Shown here piece by piece: positions 16,575-25,841 of a stretch of DNA of 64,000 bases. The notes under the pieces are model-generated. The model was given only the letters and a program-made list of their open reading frames with translations, was not told the origin of the DNA and searched no databases. The translations under genes were made by a program, and so were the position numbers. Location of the stretch: assembly GCF_000733295.1 (NCBI RefSeq), contig NZ_JPMI01000142.1, positions 1-64,000 of the forward strand. The letters are read 5' to 3'. How positions within the stretch are numbered: position 1 is the stretch's first letter; every line of letters starts with the position of its first letter. This DNA comes from Archangium violaceum Cb vi76 (GTDB lineage Bacteria; Myxococcota; Myxococcia; Myxococcales; Myxococcaceae).

Positions 16575-18410
16575 TCAGATGCGCACGATGGTGCCGTCGA
16601 AGAGCGGCACCGTCATGGTGAAGGTCTCGCGGTAGGTGAGCTTCTGCTCCTCGAGGATGCCCAGGGCGATCTGCTCCCCCAGACGCATGGACTCGATGTA
16701 GTCGGAGAAGTAGTGCACGCCGGCCCAGTTGCGGCCGATGGCGATGTTGGCGGCCAGCTTGTTGAGCTCGTGCTCGACGGTGAGCGGAGGGCAGTCCTTC
16801 ACCTCCTCCAAGCGCGAGCCGTCCTCCGCGGGCTCGTAGCAGAAGGGCAGCACGTAGCCATGGTCGAAGTAGGCCTTGAGGATGGTGACGCATGCGCCGG
16901 CCACGGTGGCGTGTCCGGCCCCGTACGAGGGGTGCATGGGCGAGCCCTCGGGGAAGGCCATGGGCAACAGGAACGTGTCACCGCTGGCGCTGGCGTCGTG
17001 CTTGCGGTCATCCGCCTTGTTCTGCTCCCGGTTGTGCGCGGCGATGACCTCCAGCAGCGAGTGCTTGCCGAGCTTCGCGCCCTGGAAGGTGGGCACGAGC
17101 TTCTGGTTGACCACGTTCGCGCGCGAGTCCTTGGTGCGGCACCAGATGTCGATCAGCCCGCCCACGGCCTCGGGGCGCGCACGGCGGTGGACGTTGTACT
17201 TCTGGTAGCGCACGGCCTTGAGCGCGCGCGTGGCCACCTCCGTCACGAGGGACAGGATGTGGGGGCCGCCGAACTGGGCGAAGCCCTGCTGCTTGTCCAC
17301 GTTGTCGGCGGCCTGGAAGGGAATGCCCGGATCGAAAGGGATGCCCATGGCCATCATGAAGAGGCACGCGTTGAGGTAGGCCTCGTAGAGCGCGTCGTAG
17401 TGGACCCAGGTGGCCATGTCCCGCGGCGTGGCGATGAAGCGGAAGGCCTCCCCCTGCTTGCCACCCGGCTCGTACTCCTCCAACCCGCGCAGATCCGCGC
17501 CATTCTGCACGTCCCACCACGCCTCGAAGGTGGTCAGGTAGTCCTTGCCCGGTCTGGCCACCCGGACCCGCTGATCGATGCGGATGCTTCCGTACTGGAT
17601 GTAGCCGTCCGTCCGGACGTGAGGCTTGCTGCCCTTGCGGCCCAGGTGCTCGTTGCCCACCAGGAGGAACTGCGACAGGTAGGGCCCCTGCTGCTCGCCA
17701 GGGGTAATGCCACGGAAGACCGTCTGCTCCGTGAGGAGCGGGCGGTGCCGGCACCGCTCATTGGCGCCCAGATCCGCGGGCTTCGCCTGGAACCAGTCCA
17801 GTGAGTTGAGCAGCTCGATGGCCTGCGCGAGCCGGGCAGTGCCCTTCCCCTCGCGCATCCGGGCGAAGGGAACATCCCGGAGCAGCGCCATGAGGTACAG
17901 CTCGGCCATCTCCCCGACCAGCTCCGCACTGTCCAGCCTGGGGTGGGGAGGCATGGTGACGGACTGGGCGTCCGGCCCTTCCAGATCGAACGTGTGCCCC
18001 GCGCCAGCGCTCTCCCAGCCGCGCACGTCCGCGCCCGCGTTGTCGTCCTTGCCGAGAGTGCTCTTGGCGCTCCGCGACTTCCAGGAGTCAGGCCGGACAC
18101 TCGGGTTGAACCCCGGGGGCCCCAGCGGGGTGCGGATGAAATCCTTCGGGTCACCGGACTGGATGCCCTGCACGAACAGATTGAAGGGATCCAGCTGGCC
18201 GGGCTCCGTCACGAGGAAGCCCTGCGCATCATGCGGCAGACCCTTGGTGAAGCTGCCCGCGTAGGTGATGCCATTGGTCTTGCTGTCGCGGTAGAGGAAC
18301 TCGTCCCCATTGTTGGCGTGGATCGGATGCACGCGATTGAAGGCGAGCTCCGCGGCCTCCATGCGCAGCCTGCGAGCGGCGGTACGGCGCGTCTCCGGAT
18401 GGCTCTCCAT
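16575..18410 (-). CDS. Vanadium-dependent haloperoxidase-like protein (PAP2 superfamily)
   Basis: The protein has 611 residues and no signal peptide. The vanadate/phosphate-binding residues of the vanadium haloperoxidase/PAP2 fold are present: K and R in a KYNVHRRARPE segment (about residue 410), P-S-Y-G-A-G-H (494-500), and R-N-W-A-G-V-H (Arg560, His566). Known members oxidise halides with hydrogen peroxide, giving hypohalous acid that halogenates organic substrates. Length fits the bromo-/chloroperoxidase group better than small lipid phosphatases. The ATG has a GGGGGAGAA site. A perfect palindrome sits just upstream. It is monocistronic, so the substrate is unknown. Confidence 0.82.
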   Translation of the reverse strand: MESHPETRRTAARRLRMEAAELAFNRVHPIHANNGDEFLYRDSKTNGITYAGSFTKGLPHDAQGFLVTEPGQLDPFNLFVQGIQSGDPKDFIRTPLGPPGFNPSVRPDSWKSRSAKSTLGKDDNAGADVRGWESAGAGHTFDLEGPDAQSVTMPPHPRLDSAELVGEMAELYLMALLRDVPFARMREGKGTARLAQAIELLNSLDWFQAKPADLGANERCRHRPLLTEQTVFRGITPGEQQGPYLSQFLLVGNEHLGRKGSKPHVRTDGYIQYGSIRIDQRVRVARPGKDYLTTFEAWWDVQNGADLRGLEEYEPGGKQGEAFRFIATPRDMATWVHYDALYEAYLNACLFMMAMGIPFDPGIPFQAADNVDKQQGFAQFGGPHILSLVTEVATRALKAVRYQKYNVHRRARPEAVGGLIDIWCRTKDSRANVVNQKLVPTFQGAKLGKHSLLEVIAAHNREQNKADDRKHDASASGDTFLLPMAFPEGSPMHPSYGAGHATVAGACVTILKAYFDHGYVLPFCYEPAEDGSRLEEVKDCPPLTVEHELNKLAANIAIGRNWAGVHYFSDYIESMRLGEQIALGILEEQKLTYRETFTMTVPLFDGTIVRI

Positions 18411-18430
18411 TTCTCCCCCTGTTGATGACT

Positions 18431-18451
18431 GCCTTCACGGAACGTGAAGGC
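18431..18451. promoter_or_regulatory. Perfect 9-bp inverted repeat, possible operator
   Basis: GCCTTCACG-GAA-CGTGAAGGC ends 20 bp upstream of the haloperoxidase-like start codon (18410). A tight perfect dyad this close to the start could be an operator or a 5'-leader hairpin that controls translation. No regulator gene is adjacent. Confidence 0.45.
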
Positions 18452-18630
18452 GAGCGCATCCCTCCATGACCCTGAATGCCTTGCAAGCCCGCCAGGGGAG
18501 ACGGCGGGCGCGAATGATTGCATCCATGGCACTCCCAGACGGTCGCTGTCGCGTGGGTGACACAGTCAGGCAGATGGGAGCTGTCCCCTGCTCTACGCGC
18601 GGTGGTGATTCAACAGCGCCTCGCCGCGGC

Positions 18631-20310
18631 TCAGAACGGGGCGGGCCGCTCGAAGGAGACGGGCCGGCCGGTCTCCGGATGCAGGAACGAGATCGACTCC
18701 GCATGCAGGTGCAGGCGGACGTCCTCGTGGCCGTAGAGGCGATCCCCGACGATGGGGGCGCCGAGGCCGAGTGGATGCGCCGCGTGCACGCGCAGCTGGT
18801 GGGTCCTGCCGGTGAGCGGGAAGAAGGCCACCCGGGTGCGCGGTCCGCGCCGCTCGAGCACCCGCCACCGCGTCACCGCGGCCCTGCCATGCACCGGGTC
18901 GTGGATCTGCCGGGGGCGGTCGTCGAGGTCCACGCGCATGGGGAAGTCGATGGTGCCCTCCTCGCCCTGGACGAGGCCCTCGACCCAGGCCACGTAGCGC
19001 TTGTGGATCTCCCGCTGGGCGAACTGCCGCTGAAGGGCCGCGTGCGTGCGTGAGTCGAGCGCCGCGACGAGCAGGCCCGAGGTGTCCAGATCGAGCCGGT
19101 GCACGAGCAGCGGGCCCGTCGCGTGCGGATAGCGGGCCCGGAGCCGGGCGAGCACCGAGTCCGTCACCGAGGTGTCCTTCGCGGGCACGGAGAGCAGGCC
19201 CTCGGGTTTGTCGACCACGACGATCCAGGCGTCCTCGAAGACGACGGACAGGTCTCCGGTCACGACGGAGGGGGGTGCGAAGAGCCTCGGGGAGTCGACG
19301 CGCAGGCCCTCCAGCATGAAGGGAAGCAGGGGCGCGCACTTGTCGCGGCAGGCGGCGTAGAACGCACCGGCGGCGCGTCCCCCCGAGGAGGGCGGAGTGC
19401 CCCACCAGAACTCGGCGAGCGCCAGCGGGCGCAGGCCGTGGGCGAAGGCATGGGCGAGGAGCTTCGGAGCGGCGCAATCGGCGGCCCCCGAGGGCGGCTC
19501 TCCCGGCGCGTACAGGGCCCGGAGTGGACGGCGTTCGCCCCGGGCATTGGACACCCCATAGGTGTCATGCAGCCGCTTCATGAGCGCGCGGCAGACGATC
19601 CACCGCAGGCGCTCGAGGGCGCGCAGACGCCGCTCCAGCCGCGCCAACCTGGGCGCGATGGCCTGGCGCTCGGCCTCCTGGGCCGCATCCATCCGGCGCT
19701 TCTCCGCCTTGTCGCCCCGGCTCTCCTGGTCGAGCGCATGGAGGGCCGCGCGCGTCTCCTCCGCCGTAAGCGCGTTCGAGGACTCCAGCTCGGCCCGCCG
19801 CGTGTGGCGCCGCCGCTTGCGCTCCTCGTGCCTGGCGCGCAACTCCGTGCGTTCCGCGGCGTGACGTGCCTCCTGCGCATCATGGGCGGCCCGGAGCCCG
19901 GTGAGCTCCGGCGAGGTCCGCATCGCCTCGGCACGGGCGAGCAACGCCTTCACCACGGCCTCGCCCGCGGGCTCCACGTGCTCGCGAGCCTCTCGGTCGA
20001 AGAGCGGTGGGACGAAACCGGGAACCGCCCATCGCCCGGCGAGCATGCCGGAGAAGGACCGGAGGAACCCGATGCGTCCATCGGGGGCCCGCACGACCAG
20101 CACGCCGAACATCTTGCCGCCCTCGGGACCATCGAGCAGCGCGGCCGGAATCCCCGGGGCGACGAAGCCCGCCCGGAACTCCGCCTGCAACAGCTCCGCG
20201 GCCCGGCGCGCCAGGGCGTGGGGACCGAGCTCGTCGAAGGGGCTCGGGAAGGACCCGGCGATGGCGTCAGGGGCGGGCTGCGGCTCGAAAGGTGTGACCC
20301 ACGTCTCCAC
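18631..20310 (-). CDS. RluA-family pseudouridine synthase with long N-terminal extension
   Basis: The protein has 559 residues. The C-terminal 210 residues are the RluA catalytic domain: VVDKPEGLLSVP, the active-site HRLDLDTSG (catalytic Asp after RL), and LTGRTHQLRVHAAHPLG with VGDRLYG. It isomerises uridine in rRNA or tRNA. The N-terminal 330 residues are an extra region. They contain a long Arg/Glu-rich coiled coil (about 140-235) and a GAADCAAPKLLAHAFAHGLRPLALAEFWWG segment that resembles the extended RluA-like proteins of gamma-proteobacteria. The function of the extension is unknown. The gene stands alone. Confidence 0.85.
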   Translation of the reverse strand: METWVTPFEPQPAPDAIAGSFPSPFDELGPHALARRAAELLQAEFRAGFVAPGIPAALLDGPEGGKMFGVLVVRAPDGRIGFLRSFSGMLAGRWAVPGFVPPLFDREAREHVEPAGEAVVKALLARAEAMRTSPELTGLRAAHDAQEARHAAERTELRARHEERKRRRHTRRAELESSNALTAEETRAALHALDQESRGDKAEKRRMDAAQEAERQAIAPRLARLERRLRALERLRWIVCRALMKRLHDTYGVSNARGERRPLRALYAPGEPPSGAADCAAPKLLAHAFAHGLRPLALAEFWWGTPPSSGGRAAGAFYAACRDKCAPLLPFMLEGLRVDSPRLFAPPSVVTGDLSVVFEDAWIVVVDKPEGLLSVPAKDTSVTDSVLARLRARYPHATGPLLVHRLDLDTSGLLVAALDSRTHAALQRQFAQREIHKRYVAWVEGLVQGEEGTIDFPMRVDLDDRPRQIHDPVHGRAAVTRWRVLERRGPRTRVAFFPLTGRTHQLRVHAAHPLGLGAPIVGDRLYGHEDVRLHLHAESISFLHPETGRPVSFERPAPF

Positions 20311-20403
20311 GGTTCTCCCGTAGCACGAACAATGGACGGTTGGAGAGCGGTTGCCCGCTGCCGGAGCGGCGGAGCACCCGCTTCCACGGCCGGGGCACTC
20401 GGG

Positions 20404-20862
20404 TCACTCGGAAGGCAGTTGCCGCGCGAGGCGCTCGATTCCGGCCCGGATCATCCGGGCATAGCCGTCATCCCCCAGGGCCTCCACCGAGTCCCTCGCT
20501 CGCGCCACGTGCTCCCGAGCGCGCGCGAGGTCCCCCACCTTGCGGTAGTCCTCGGCGAGGTTGAGGTGCAGCGAGGGATAGAATCCCTTCACCGACAGCG
20601 TCTCGTGATACGAGCGCGCCCGCTCCTCGGGAACCAGGTCCGCGGCCTCGAGCGCGCGCAGATCCCAGGCCAGCTCCTCGTGTGGGTCGTCTTGCAGATC
20701 GGCCATGTAGTGCGAGAGCAAGCACCGGTGGAAGGGATCGCCGTCGGGAGACAGCTCCTTCCAGATCTCCGCGAACATCCGACGAGCCTCCTCACGCTCA
20801 CCGCGCTGGCCGCGCTCGATGGCCTCGGTGATCCCGCGCATGACCTCGTCCTGCCCTGACAT
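20404..20862 (-). CDS. TPR-like helical protein
   Basis: This 152-residue, wholly helical protein has TPR-like pairs (SLHLNLAEDYRKVGDLARAREHVARARD). Homologues of this type are small cytoplasmic hypothetical proteins; no catalytic motif is present. The ATG at 20862 is preferred over an in-frame GTG 45 bp upstream because the helical region starts here. No partner can be named. Confidence 0.7.
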   Translation of the reverse strand: MSGQDEVMRGITEAIERGQRGEREEARRMFAEIWKELSPDGDPFHRCLLSHYMADLQDDPHEELAWDLRALEAADLVPEERARSYHETLSVKGFYPSLHLNLAEDYRKVGDLARAREHVARARDSVEALGDDGYARMIRAGIERLARQLPSE

Positions 20863-20967
20863 GACGCCTCCCGGGGAAGCTGTCCGGCTCAACGGCCCAC
20901 GGCCCACACGGGCCGGTCGCCTGTGATAGGAGGCCTACCGGACTACCCTGCTTCCCACGGAATACGT

Positions 20968-22353
20968 ATGCGCCTGAGCCCTTCGAGAACAACGACTTTC
21001 CTGCTGCTGACGAGCCTCTGGGCCTGCCGCCCCACGGAGCCGGCGCCCACCGAGGAGTCGCTGGCGTGCCCGGTGCCCGAGAACGGCGCGGAGCTGCCCG
21101 CGTGTCCCCGACTCTGCGATGACTCGGAGCTGAGCACGTCGCCCCAACCCGGCCAGGATCCATCGCGCGACATCCGCTCCCTGGCGCTGAGCGTGAATCT
21201 CGAATCGCTGGGCGCCACGGCTCGCGTGCAGGTGGCGGACGCCGAGAGCGGGGCCCTGTCCTTGAAGGTCGGCAACCTGCAGGTCACCGGCGTGCGCAGC
21301 CGCTGCGGCGCGCTGAACTACACGGTGGAGGATGGGCAGTTGGACATCGGCGTGCCCGAGTGGGCGAGCCACGTCCTCATCGACTACACCCTCGGCCAGT
21401 CGCCGGACTTCGACGGGTACCTGCCCAGCGGGACCACCTTCCTGTGGCCGTCCTTCTGCTCCAACCTCTTCCCCTGCCACCCGCAGTTGGAAGACGGCGT
21501 GAAGTTCTCGCTCGAGCTGAGCAACGTGCCCGCGGGAAAGACGGCGGTGTACCCCACGCGCATCCCGGGCGACGCTCCGGCCTACATGCTGGCCTGGGCG
21601 GTGGGTGAGTACACCGAGAAGCCGCTGGGCAGCACCAGCGCGGGGACCCAGGTGTCCGTCTGGTACCTGCCGGGTGAGGAGGCGGCGGCCACCGAGGGCA
21701 CGCTGCACCTGAAGGACGCGGTGGACTTCTTCGAGAAGAAGTACGGCGCCTACACCTTCGGCAACAAGGTGGGCTCGGTGTCGGCCAACTGGGGCGAGGG
21801 AGCCTATGGAGGAATGGAGCACCACCCGTACTGGCACGTGGCCACGGACGCCATGAAAGACAAGCTGGTGCACCATCACGAGGCGGCCCACGGCTGGTAC
21901 GGCAATGGCGTGCGCATCCAGTGCTGGGAGGACTTCGTCCTGTCCGAGGGCACCGCCGAGTACCTCACGGCCCGCGCGGTGCGCGCCACCGAGGGCGTGG
22001 AGGCCGAGGCGCAGGTGTGGGCCGGCTGGAAGGGAGTGTTGGAGCGGGCGGTGGCGCGCCGCGACACGGAGGCGCTGCCGGATGCCACGTGCAACGAGAT
22101 CGACATCCTCAACCATCCGCTCTGGTCCAACATCCCCTACAAGAAGGGGGCCTTCTTCTACCGCGCGCTGGAGAAGGAGATTGGCGCCGACGCGATGGAC
22201 CGCGTGCTGGCCGGCTTCTACCAGCGCCACGTGGGCGGCACGGCGCGCATGCAGCAACTGCTGGACCTCGTGAAGGCCGAGACGGGCTACGATCCCAAGC
22301 CGCTCGCCGACACCTGGCTGCGCGGCCTGGGAGTGCCGGCCGAGGTTCCGTAG
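20968..22353 (+). CDS. M1-like (gluzincin) metallopeptidase, lipoprotein
   Basis: The protein has 461 residues. The signal peptide ends SLWAC with Cys20, a likely lipidation site. An N-terminal beta-rich domain (about 60-230) is followed by a catalytic domain with GGMEHH (281-286, matching the GxMEN exopeptidase position), the zinc motif H-E-A-A-H (304-308) and the third ligand in SEGTAEYL (Glu327). This is the aminopeptidase N/leukotriene hydrolase arrangement, although the Asn of GxMEN is His here. It is about half the length of large aminopeptidase N enzymes. It probably acts at the cell surface, for instance on peptides from prey. Confidence 0.8.
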   Translation: MRLSPSRTTTFLLLTSLWACRPTEPAPTEESLACPVPENGAELPACPRLCDDSELSTSPQPGQDPSRDIRSLALSVNLESLGATARVQVADAESGALSLKVGNLQVTGVRSRCGALNYTVEDGQLDIGVPEWASHVLIDYTLGQSPDFDGYLPSGTTFLWPSFCSNLFPCHPQLEDGVKFSLELSNVPAGKTAVYPTRIPGDAPAYMLAWAVGEYTEKPLGSTSAGTQVSVWYLPGEEAAATEGTLHLKDAVDFFEKKYGAYTFGNKVGSVSANWGEGAYGGMEHHPYWHVATDAMKDKLVHHHEAAHGWYGNGVRIQCWEDFVLSEGTAEYLTARAVRATEGVEAEAQVWAGWKGVLERAVARRDTEALPDATCNEIDILNHPLWSNIPYKKGAFFYRALEKEIGADAMDRVLAGFYQRHVGGTARMQQLLDLVKAETGYDPKPLADTWLRGLGVPAEVP

Positions 22354-22381
22354 CGCCCAGGGGCAGAGGGAGCGCGCCCCC

Positions 22382-23818
22382 TCAGGGCCGCGTCATCGCC
22401 GACTTGCTGCCCGGCTCGGCGGGGGTTCCGGCCACCGGCTCGGAGGACAGTTCCTCCTCGGACTCCTCCTCCGCGGGAGCCTGCTCCCGCGGCTCCTCGT
22501 CCTTCGCGGGAGCCACGAGCGAACCCGGAGGCAGGCGCGCCAGCCCCAGGCGCATGGCCTCACGGCCGAGCCACGTGGCCCGGATGTGCCAGATGGGCTC
22601 GTTGACGATGACCGCCGCCACCGCCACCTTTGGATTGTCCCTGGGCGCGAAGCCCACGAACCACGAGTAGTCGCGGAAGGGATTGCGGTCCGCCAGCGTG
22701 CCCGTCTTGCCCACCGCGCCCGGCACGCCCATGCCCCGCTCGCGGAAGATGCGGCGCGCCGTGCCCTTCGTCACCGTCGCCTCCATCAGCGTCGCCAGGT
22801 CACGCGCCACCTCGGGCGACAGCACCTGCTCGGCGGGCTTGTCGGCCTGGGCCTCCGCGCCGGTATCGAAGAGGACGGGGTCCTTCCACACGCCCCCATT
22901 GGCCGCCACGGACGCCAGCAGCGCGCCATGCAGCGGCGAGAGGTACACGTCCCCGAAGCCCGCCCCTGTCTGGGCGAGGCGGAACTCGTCCTCCTCCGGC
23001 ACGGCGGCGAGCGACACGTCCGTGGGCACCGGGAAGGACAGCTCCCGGTTGAAGTGGAAGCGGGCCGCCGCGTGCTTGAGCGCCTTGGGCGACAGGTAGC
23101 GCTGCGTCAGCTTGGCGAAGATGACGTTGGCGCTCCTGCCCATGGCCTCGGCCAGCGAGTGGCACTGGCCATCCCGCTCGCTGTCCCGCAGCAGCTTCTC
23201 GGAGAGCCGCCGCTTACCGCCGTGGAAGCACGTCTCGGCATCGGGCGTCACCCCGGCCTCCAGCAGCGCGGCGCCGGTGACGATCTTGAAGATGCTGGCC
23301 GCGGGGAACACCGCGCGCGTGGCCAGTCCACGCAACCCCGGCTGGGCCCGCGAGTGCTCGGCCATGGCCAGCACGCGGCCCGTGGAGGGCTCCAGCACCA
23401 CCACCGCTCCATAGGGCACGCGGTACTGCGAGAGGATGCCGGTGAGCTGCGACTGGAGGACCGGGTCGATGGTCAGCGGCACGTTGCCCTGGGGCCCCGG
23501 CACCACCAGGCGCCCCTGCGCGTCCTTCTTCGCCCGAGCGAGCACGTCCTGCTTGGCCGTCAGCGAGCGCAGGCGGGTGATGGGCGGATCCGACTCCCGC
23601 GAGGGCACCGGCACGGGCGGGGCGAGTCCCAGAAACTCCTCGCTCCCGGTGCCATCCGTGGCCCCGGCGATGCCCGCGTCCGCCAGCCCGGCATCCGGGG
23701 AGGCGGCCTCGGCGACGGGCGCACTCCCCTCCTCCATCGGACGTCCATCGTCCGCGCCAATGAGCAGAAGGAACAGGGGGAGGAGCAGCGTGGCGGGGAG
23801 GGCCCGGGAGAGCATCAT
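22382..23818 (-). CDS. Penicillin-binding protein, transpeptidase domain only
   Basis: The protein has 478 residues. An N-terminal hydrophobic segment (residues 6-20) acts as anchor or signal, followed by a short linker and a penicillin-binding transpeptidase domain. That domain has S-x-x-K (AASIFK, about residue 173), S-x-N (RSANV, about 228) and KTG (GKTGTLADRNP, about 395). No glycosyltransferase domain and no large PBP dimerisation domain are present, so it is shorter than FtsI or PBP1 proteins. The C-terminal 60 residues are acidic and Pro-rich. It would cross-link peptidoglycan, perhaps in development or repair. The ribosome-binding site is weak. Confidence 0.83.
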   Translation of the reverse strand: MMLSRALPATLLLPLFLLLIGADDGRPMEEGSAPVAEAASPDAGLADAGIAGATDGTGSEEFLGLAPPVPVPSRESDPPITRLRSLTAKQDVLARAKKDAQGRLVVPGPQGNVPLTIDPVLQSQLTGILSQYRVPYGAVVVLEPSTGRVLAMAEHSRAQPGLRGLATRAVFPAASIFKIVTGAALLEAGVTPDAETCFHGGKRRLSEKLLRDSERDGQCHSLAEAMGRSANVIFAKLTQRYLSPKALKHAAARFHFNRELSFPVPTDVSLAAVPEEDEFRLAQTGAGFGDVYLSPLHGALLASVAANGGVWKDPVLFDTGAEAQADKPAEQVLSPEVARDLATLMEATVTKGTARRIFRERGMGVPGAVGKTGTLADRNPFRDYSWFVGFAPRDNPKVAVAAVIVNEPIWHIRATWLGREAMRLGLARLPPGSLVAPAKDEEPREQAPAEEESEEELSSEPVAGTPAEPGSKSAMTRP

Positions 23819-23950
23819 GCAGAACCGTGGCGCGAGTGGGGGGTGGGCATGGTACCCGCCCCTGTCGAGACGTCCATTCCGCTGTGAGCGTTCCCCTGGA
23901 GAGCGAGAATCCTGGCGAGCCCTTCCTGGGCCCGATAGGGTCCACCTGCC

Positions 23951-24838
23951 TTGAACGTCTTGAATGAGACTGCAGTGGTTTGGAGTGCCGAGTGCCGCCG
24001 CACCCTGCGCAGTGGCCGGGTGCTGGCGCTGCTGGCACTCTACAGCCTGTTCTCCCTGCTGGTGCTGCTGGTGGTGGGTGGCATCACCCGGGCGCTGCGT
24101 GAGCAGTTGGACATGCAGATCGCCCAGGCCGGCGCGGACGCGTCGGCGGCCAGCCAGGTGACGGAGGAGTTCCGCAAGGGCTTCCTCGGGTTCCTGGTGG
24201 GAGGCGATCAAGCGGTGATGGAGGCCCTGGCGCATGTGCCGCTGGTGGTGGTGGTGGTCTTCAAGGCCACCCTCTTCTTCCTGCCGCTCTACGTGGCGAT
24301 CATGGGCTTCGATCAGGTGAGCGGCGAGGTGGGCCCGCGCTCCATCCGCTACCTCACCGTGCGGGCCCGGCGCCTGTCGCTGCTGCTGGGCAGGTTCCTG
24401 TCCCAGGCCACGGTGCTGCTGGGGCTGGTGCTCATCATCGACGCCGGCATCTTCGTCTACGCCTGGCTCACCACACCGGAGTTCACCCTCGGGTCCTTCG
24501 CGTTCAACCTGCTGAAGTTCTGGCTGGCGGCGGTGGTGTTCTCGCTCTCGTACCTGGCGCTCACCACGCTGTGCTCCAGCCTGTTCCGCGCGCCGGCGCT
24601 GAGCCTCATCGTCAACATCTTCGTGCTCTTCGGCTTCTGGCTGGTGAACCTGATCGGCGGCTTCGCCGCGAAGGACAGCCCGGTGGCGTACGTGCGCTAC
24701 CTCTCGCCGTCCCACTACGCCAATGGCCTGCTGCACCCCGGGCTGGCCGAGTTCGCGGTGAGCGGCATGGCCTACGTCGTCTTCACGCTGCTGTTCCTCG
24801 GCGGCGCCATCGTCATCCTGCGGGAGAGGGACCTGTGA
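23951..24838 (+). CDS. ABC-2-type transporter permease
   Basis: The protein has 295 residues with about six membrane helices (near 25-45, 98-120, 140-165, 185-210, 215-240, 268-288). It shows the ABC-2 permease layout, with an extracytoplasmic stretch after helix 1. A conserved-type segment GFDQVSGEVGPRSIRYL lies after helix 2. The start is TTG. Its stop overlaps the ATPase GTG by four bases, so the two form a coupled exporter. The substrate is unknown. It is divergent from the penicillin-binding protein gene. Confidence 0.85.
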   Translation: MNVLNETAVVWSAECRRTLRSGRVLALLALYSLFSLLVLLVVGGITRALREQLDMQIAQAGADASAASQVTEEFRKGFLGFLVGGDQAVMEALAHVPLVVVVVFKATLFFLPLYVAIMGFDQVSGEVGPRSIRYLTVRARRLSLLLGRFLSQATVLLGLVLIIDAGIFVYAWLTTPEFTLGSFAFNLLKFWLAAVVFSLSYLALTTLCSSLFRAPALSLIVNIFVLFGFWLVNLIGGFAAKDSPVAYVRYLSPSHYANGLLHPGLAEFAVSGMAYVVFTLLFLGGAIVILRERDL

Positions 24839-25749
24839 GCGAGCGCGCCATCGAGATCGTCGAGGTCACCCGGCGTTTCGGCCCCAAGGTGGCGGTGGAT
24901 GGGGTGAGCATGACCGTCAACCGGGGCGAGGTGTACGGGCTCATCGGCCCCAACGGTGCGGGGAAGACGACCACCTTCTCCATGATGTGCGGCTACCTGC
25001 GGCCCAGCAGCGGCACCCTGCGGGTGATGGGGGTGGACCCCCGCGTGGATGGCTCCCTCAAGGGGAAGATCGGCGTGCTGCCCCAGGACGCCATCCTGCC
25101 CGGAGGCTGGAAGGTGGGCCCCCTGCTCACGTACTGGGGGCGGTTGGGCGGCGTGGCCAATCCCGAGCAGGAGGCGCGCACGTGTCTGGAGCGGGTGGGC
25201 CTCATCGAGGCGTGGGACGTGGAGACGCACGCGCTGTCCCACGGCATGGCCAAGCGCACGGCCCTGGCGCAGGCCCTGATGGGCAGTCCGCCACTGGTGC
25301 TGCTCGACGAGCCCACCGCCGGGTTGGATCCGCGCATCGCCAACCAGGTGCGCCAGGTCATCCGCGAGCTGAAGGACCAGCACACCACGGTGGTGGTCTC
25401 CAGCCACAACCTCCAGGAGCTGGAGCAGTTGTGCGACGCGGCGGCCATCCTCGACCGGGGCAAGCTGGCGCAGGCCGGCACCATGACCGAGCTCACCGGC
25501 CAGTCCGCCGAGTTCCGCGTCCAGGTGGCCCGTGGCACCGTCATCATCCCGGAGCTCGAGGCCCTGCCCGGCGTCACCTCGGCGCGCATGGAGGGCGAGA
25601 CGCTGCTCCACGTCCGCTTCGACGGCCAGGCCCACCAGCCCGAGGAGGTCATCAGCCGCGTCGTGGGCCACCTGCTCCAGACCGGGGTGCTCATCCTGGG
25701 CGTCTCCCGGGGCCGCCGGCTGGAGGAGCGGGTGCTTCAGCTCACGTAG
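24835..25749 (+). CDS. ABC transporter ATP-binding protein
   Basis: This 304-residue ATPase has Walker A GPNGAGKTT (about residue 39), a Q-loop in LPQDAILPG, a signature-like LSHGMAKRTALAQAL (variant of LSGGQ), Walker B LVLLDEPTAGLD and the switch His in VVVSSHNLQELE. The C-terminal 80 residues form the regulatory extension common in ABC-2 exporters. The GTG start overlaps the permease stop. It drives the adjacent permease in export of an unknown substrate. Confidence 0.9.
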   Translation: MSERAIEIVEVTRRFGPKVAVDGVSMTVNRGEVYGLIGPNGAGKTTTFSMMCGYLRPSSGTLRVMGVDPRVDGSLKGKIGVLPQDAILPGGWKVGPLLTYWGRLGGVANPEQEARTCLERVGLIEAWDVETHALSHGMAKRTALAQALMGSPPLVLLDEPTAGLDPRIANQVRQVIRELKDQHTTVVVSSHNLQELEQLCDAAAILDRGKLAQAGTMTELTGQSAEFRVQVARGTVIIPELEALPGVTSARMEGETLLHVRFDGQAHQPEEVISRVVGHLLQTGVLILGVSRGRRLEERVLQLT

Positions 25750-25841
25750 CGGGCAGGGGCGGAAAGAAATCCCCCGGAAAATCCGGGGTGAAACTCCGGG
25801 GCGGTTCAGGTCACCAGCGTCCGATGGTGCCCCGCCTCCTC

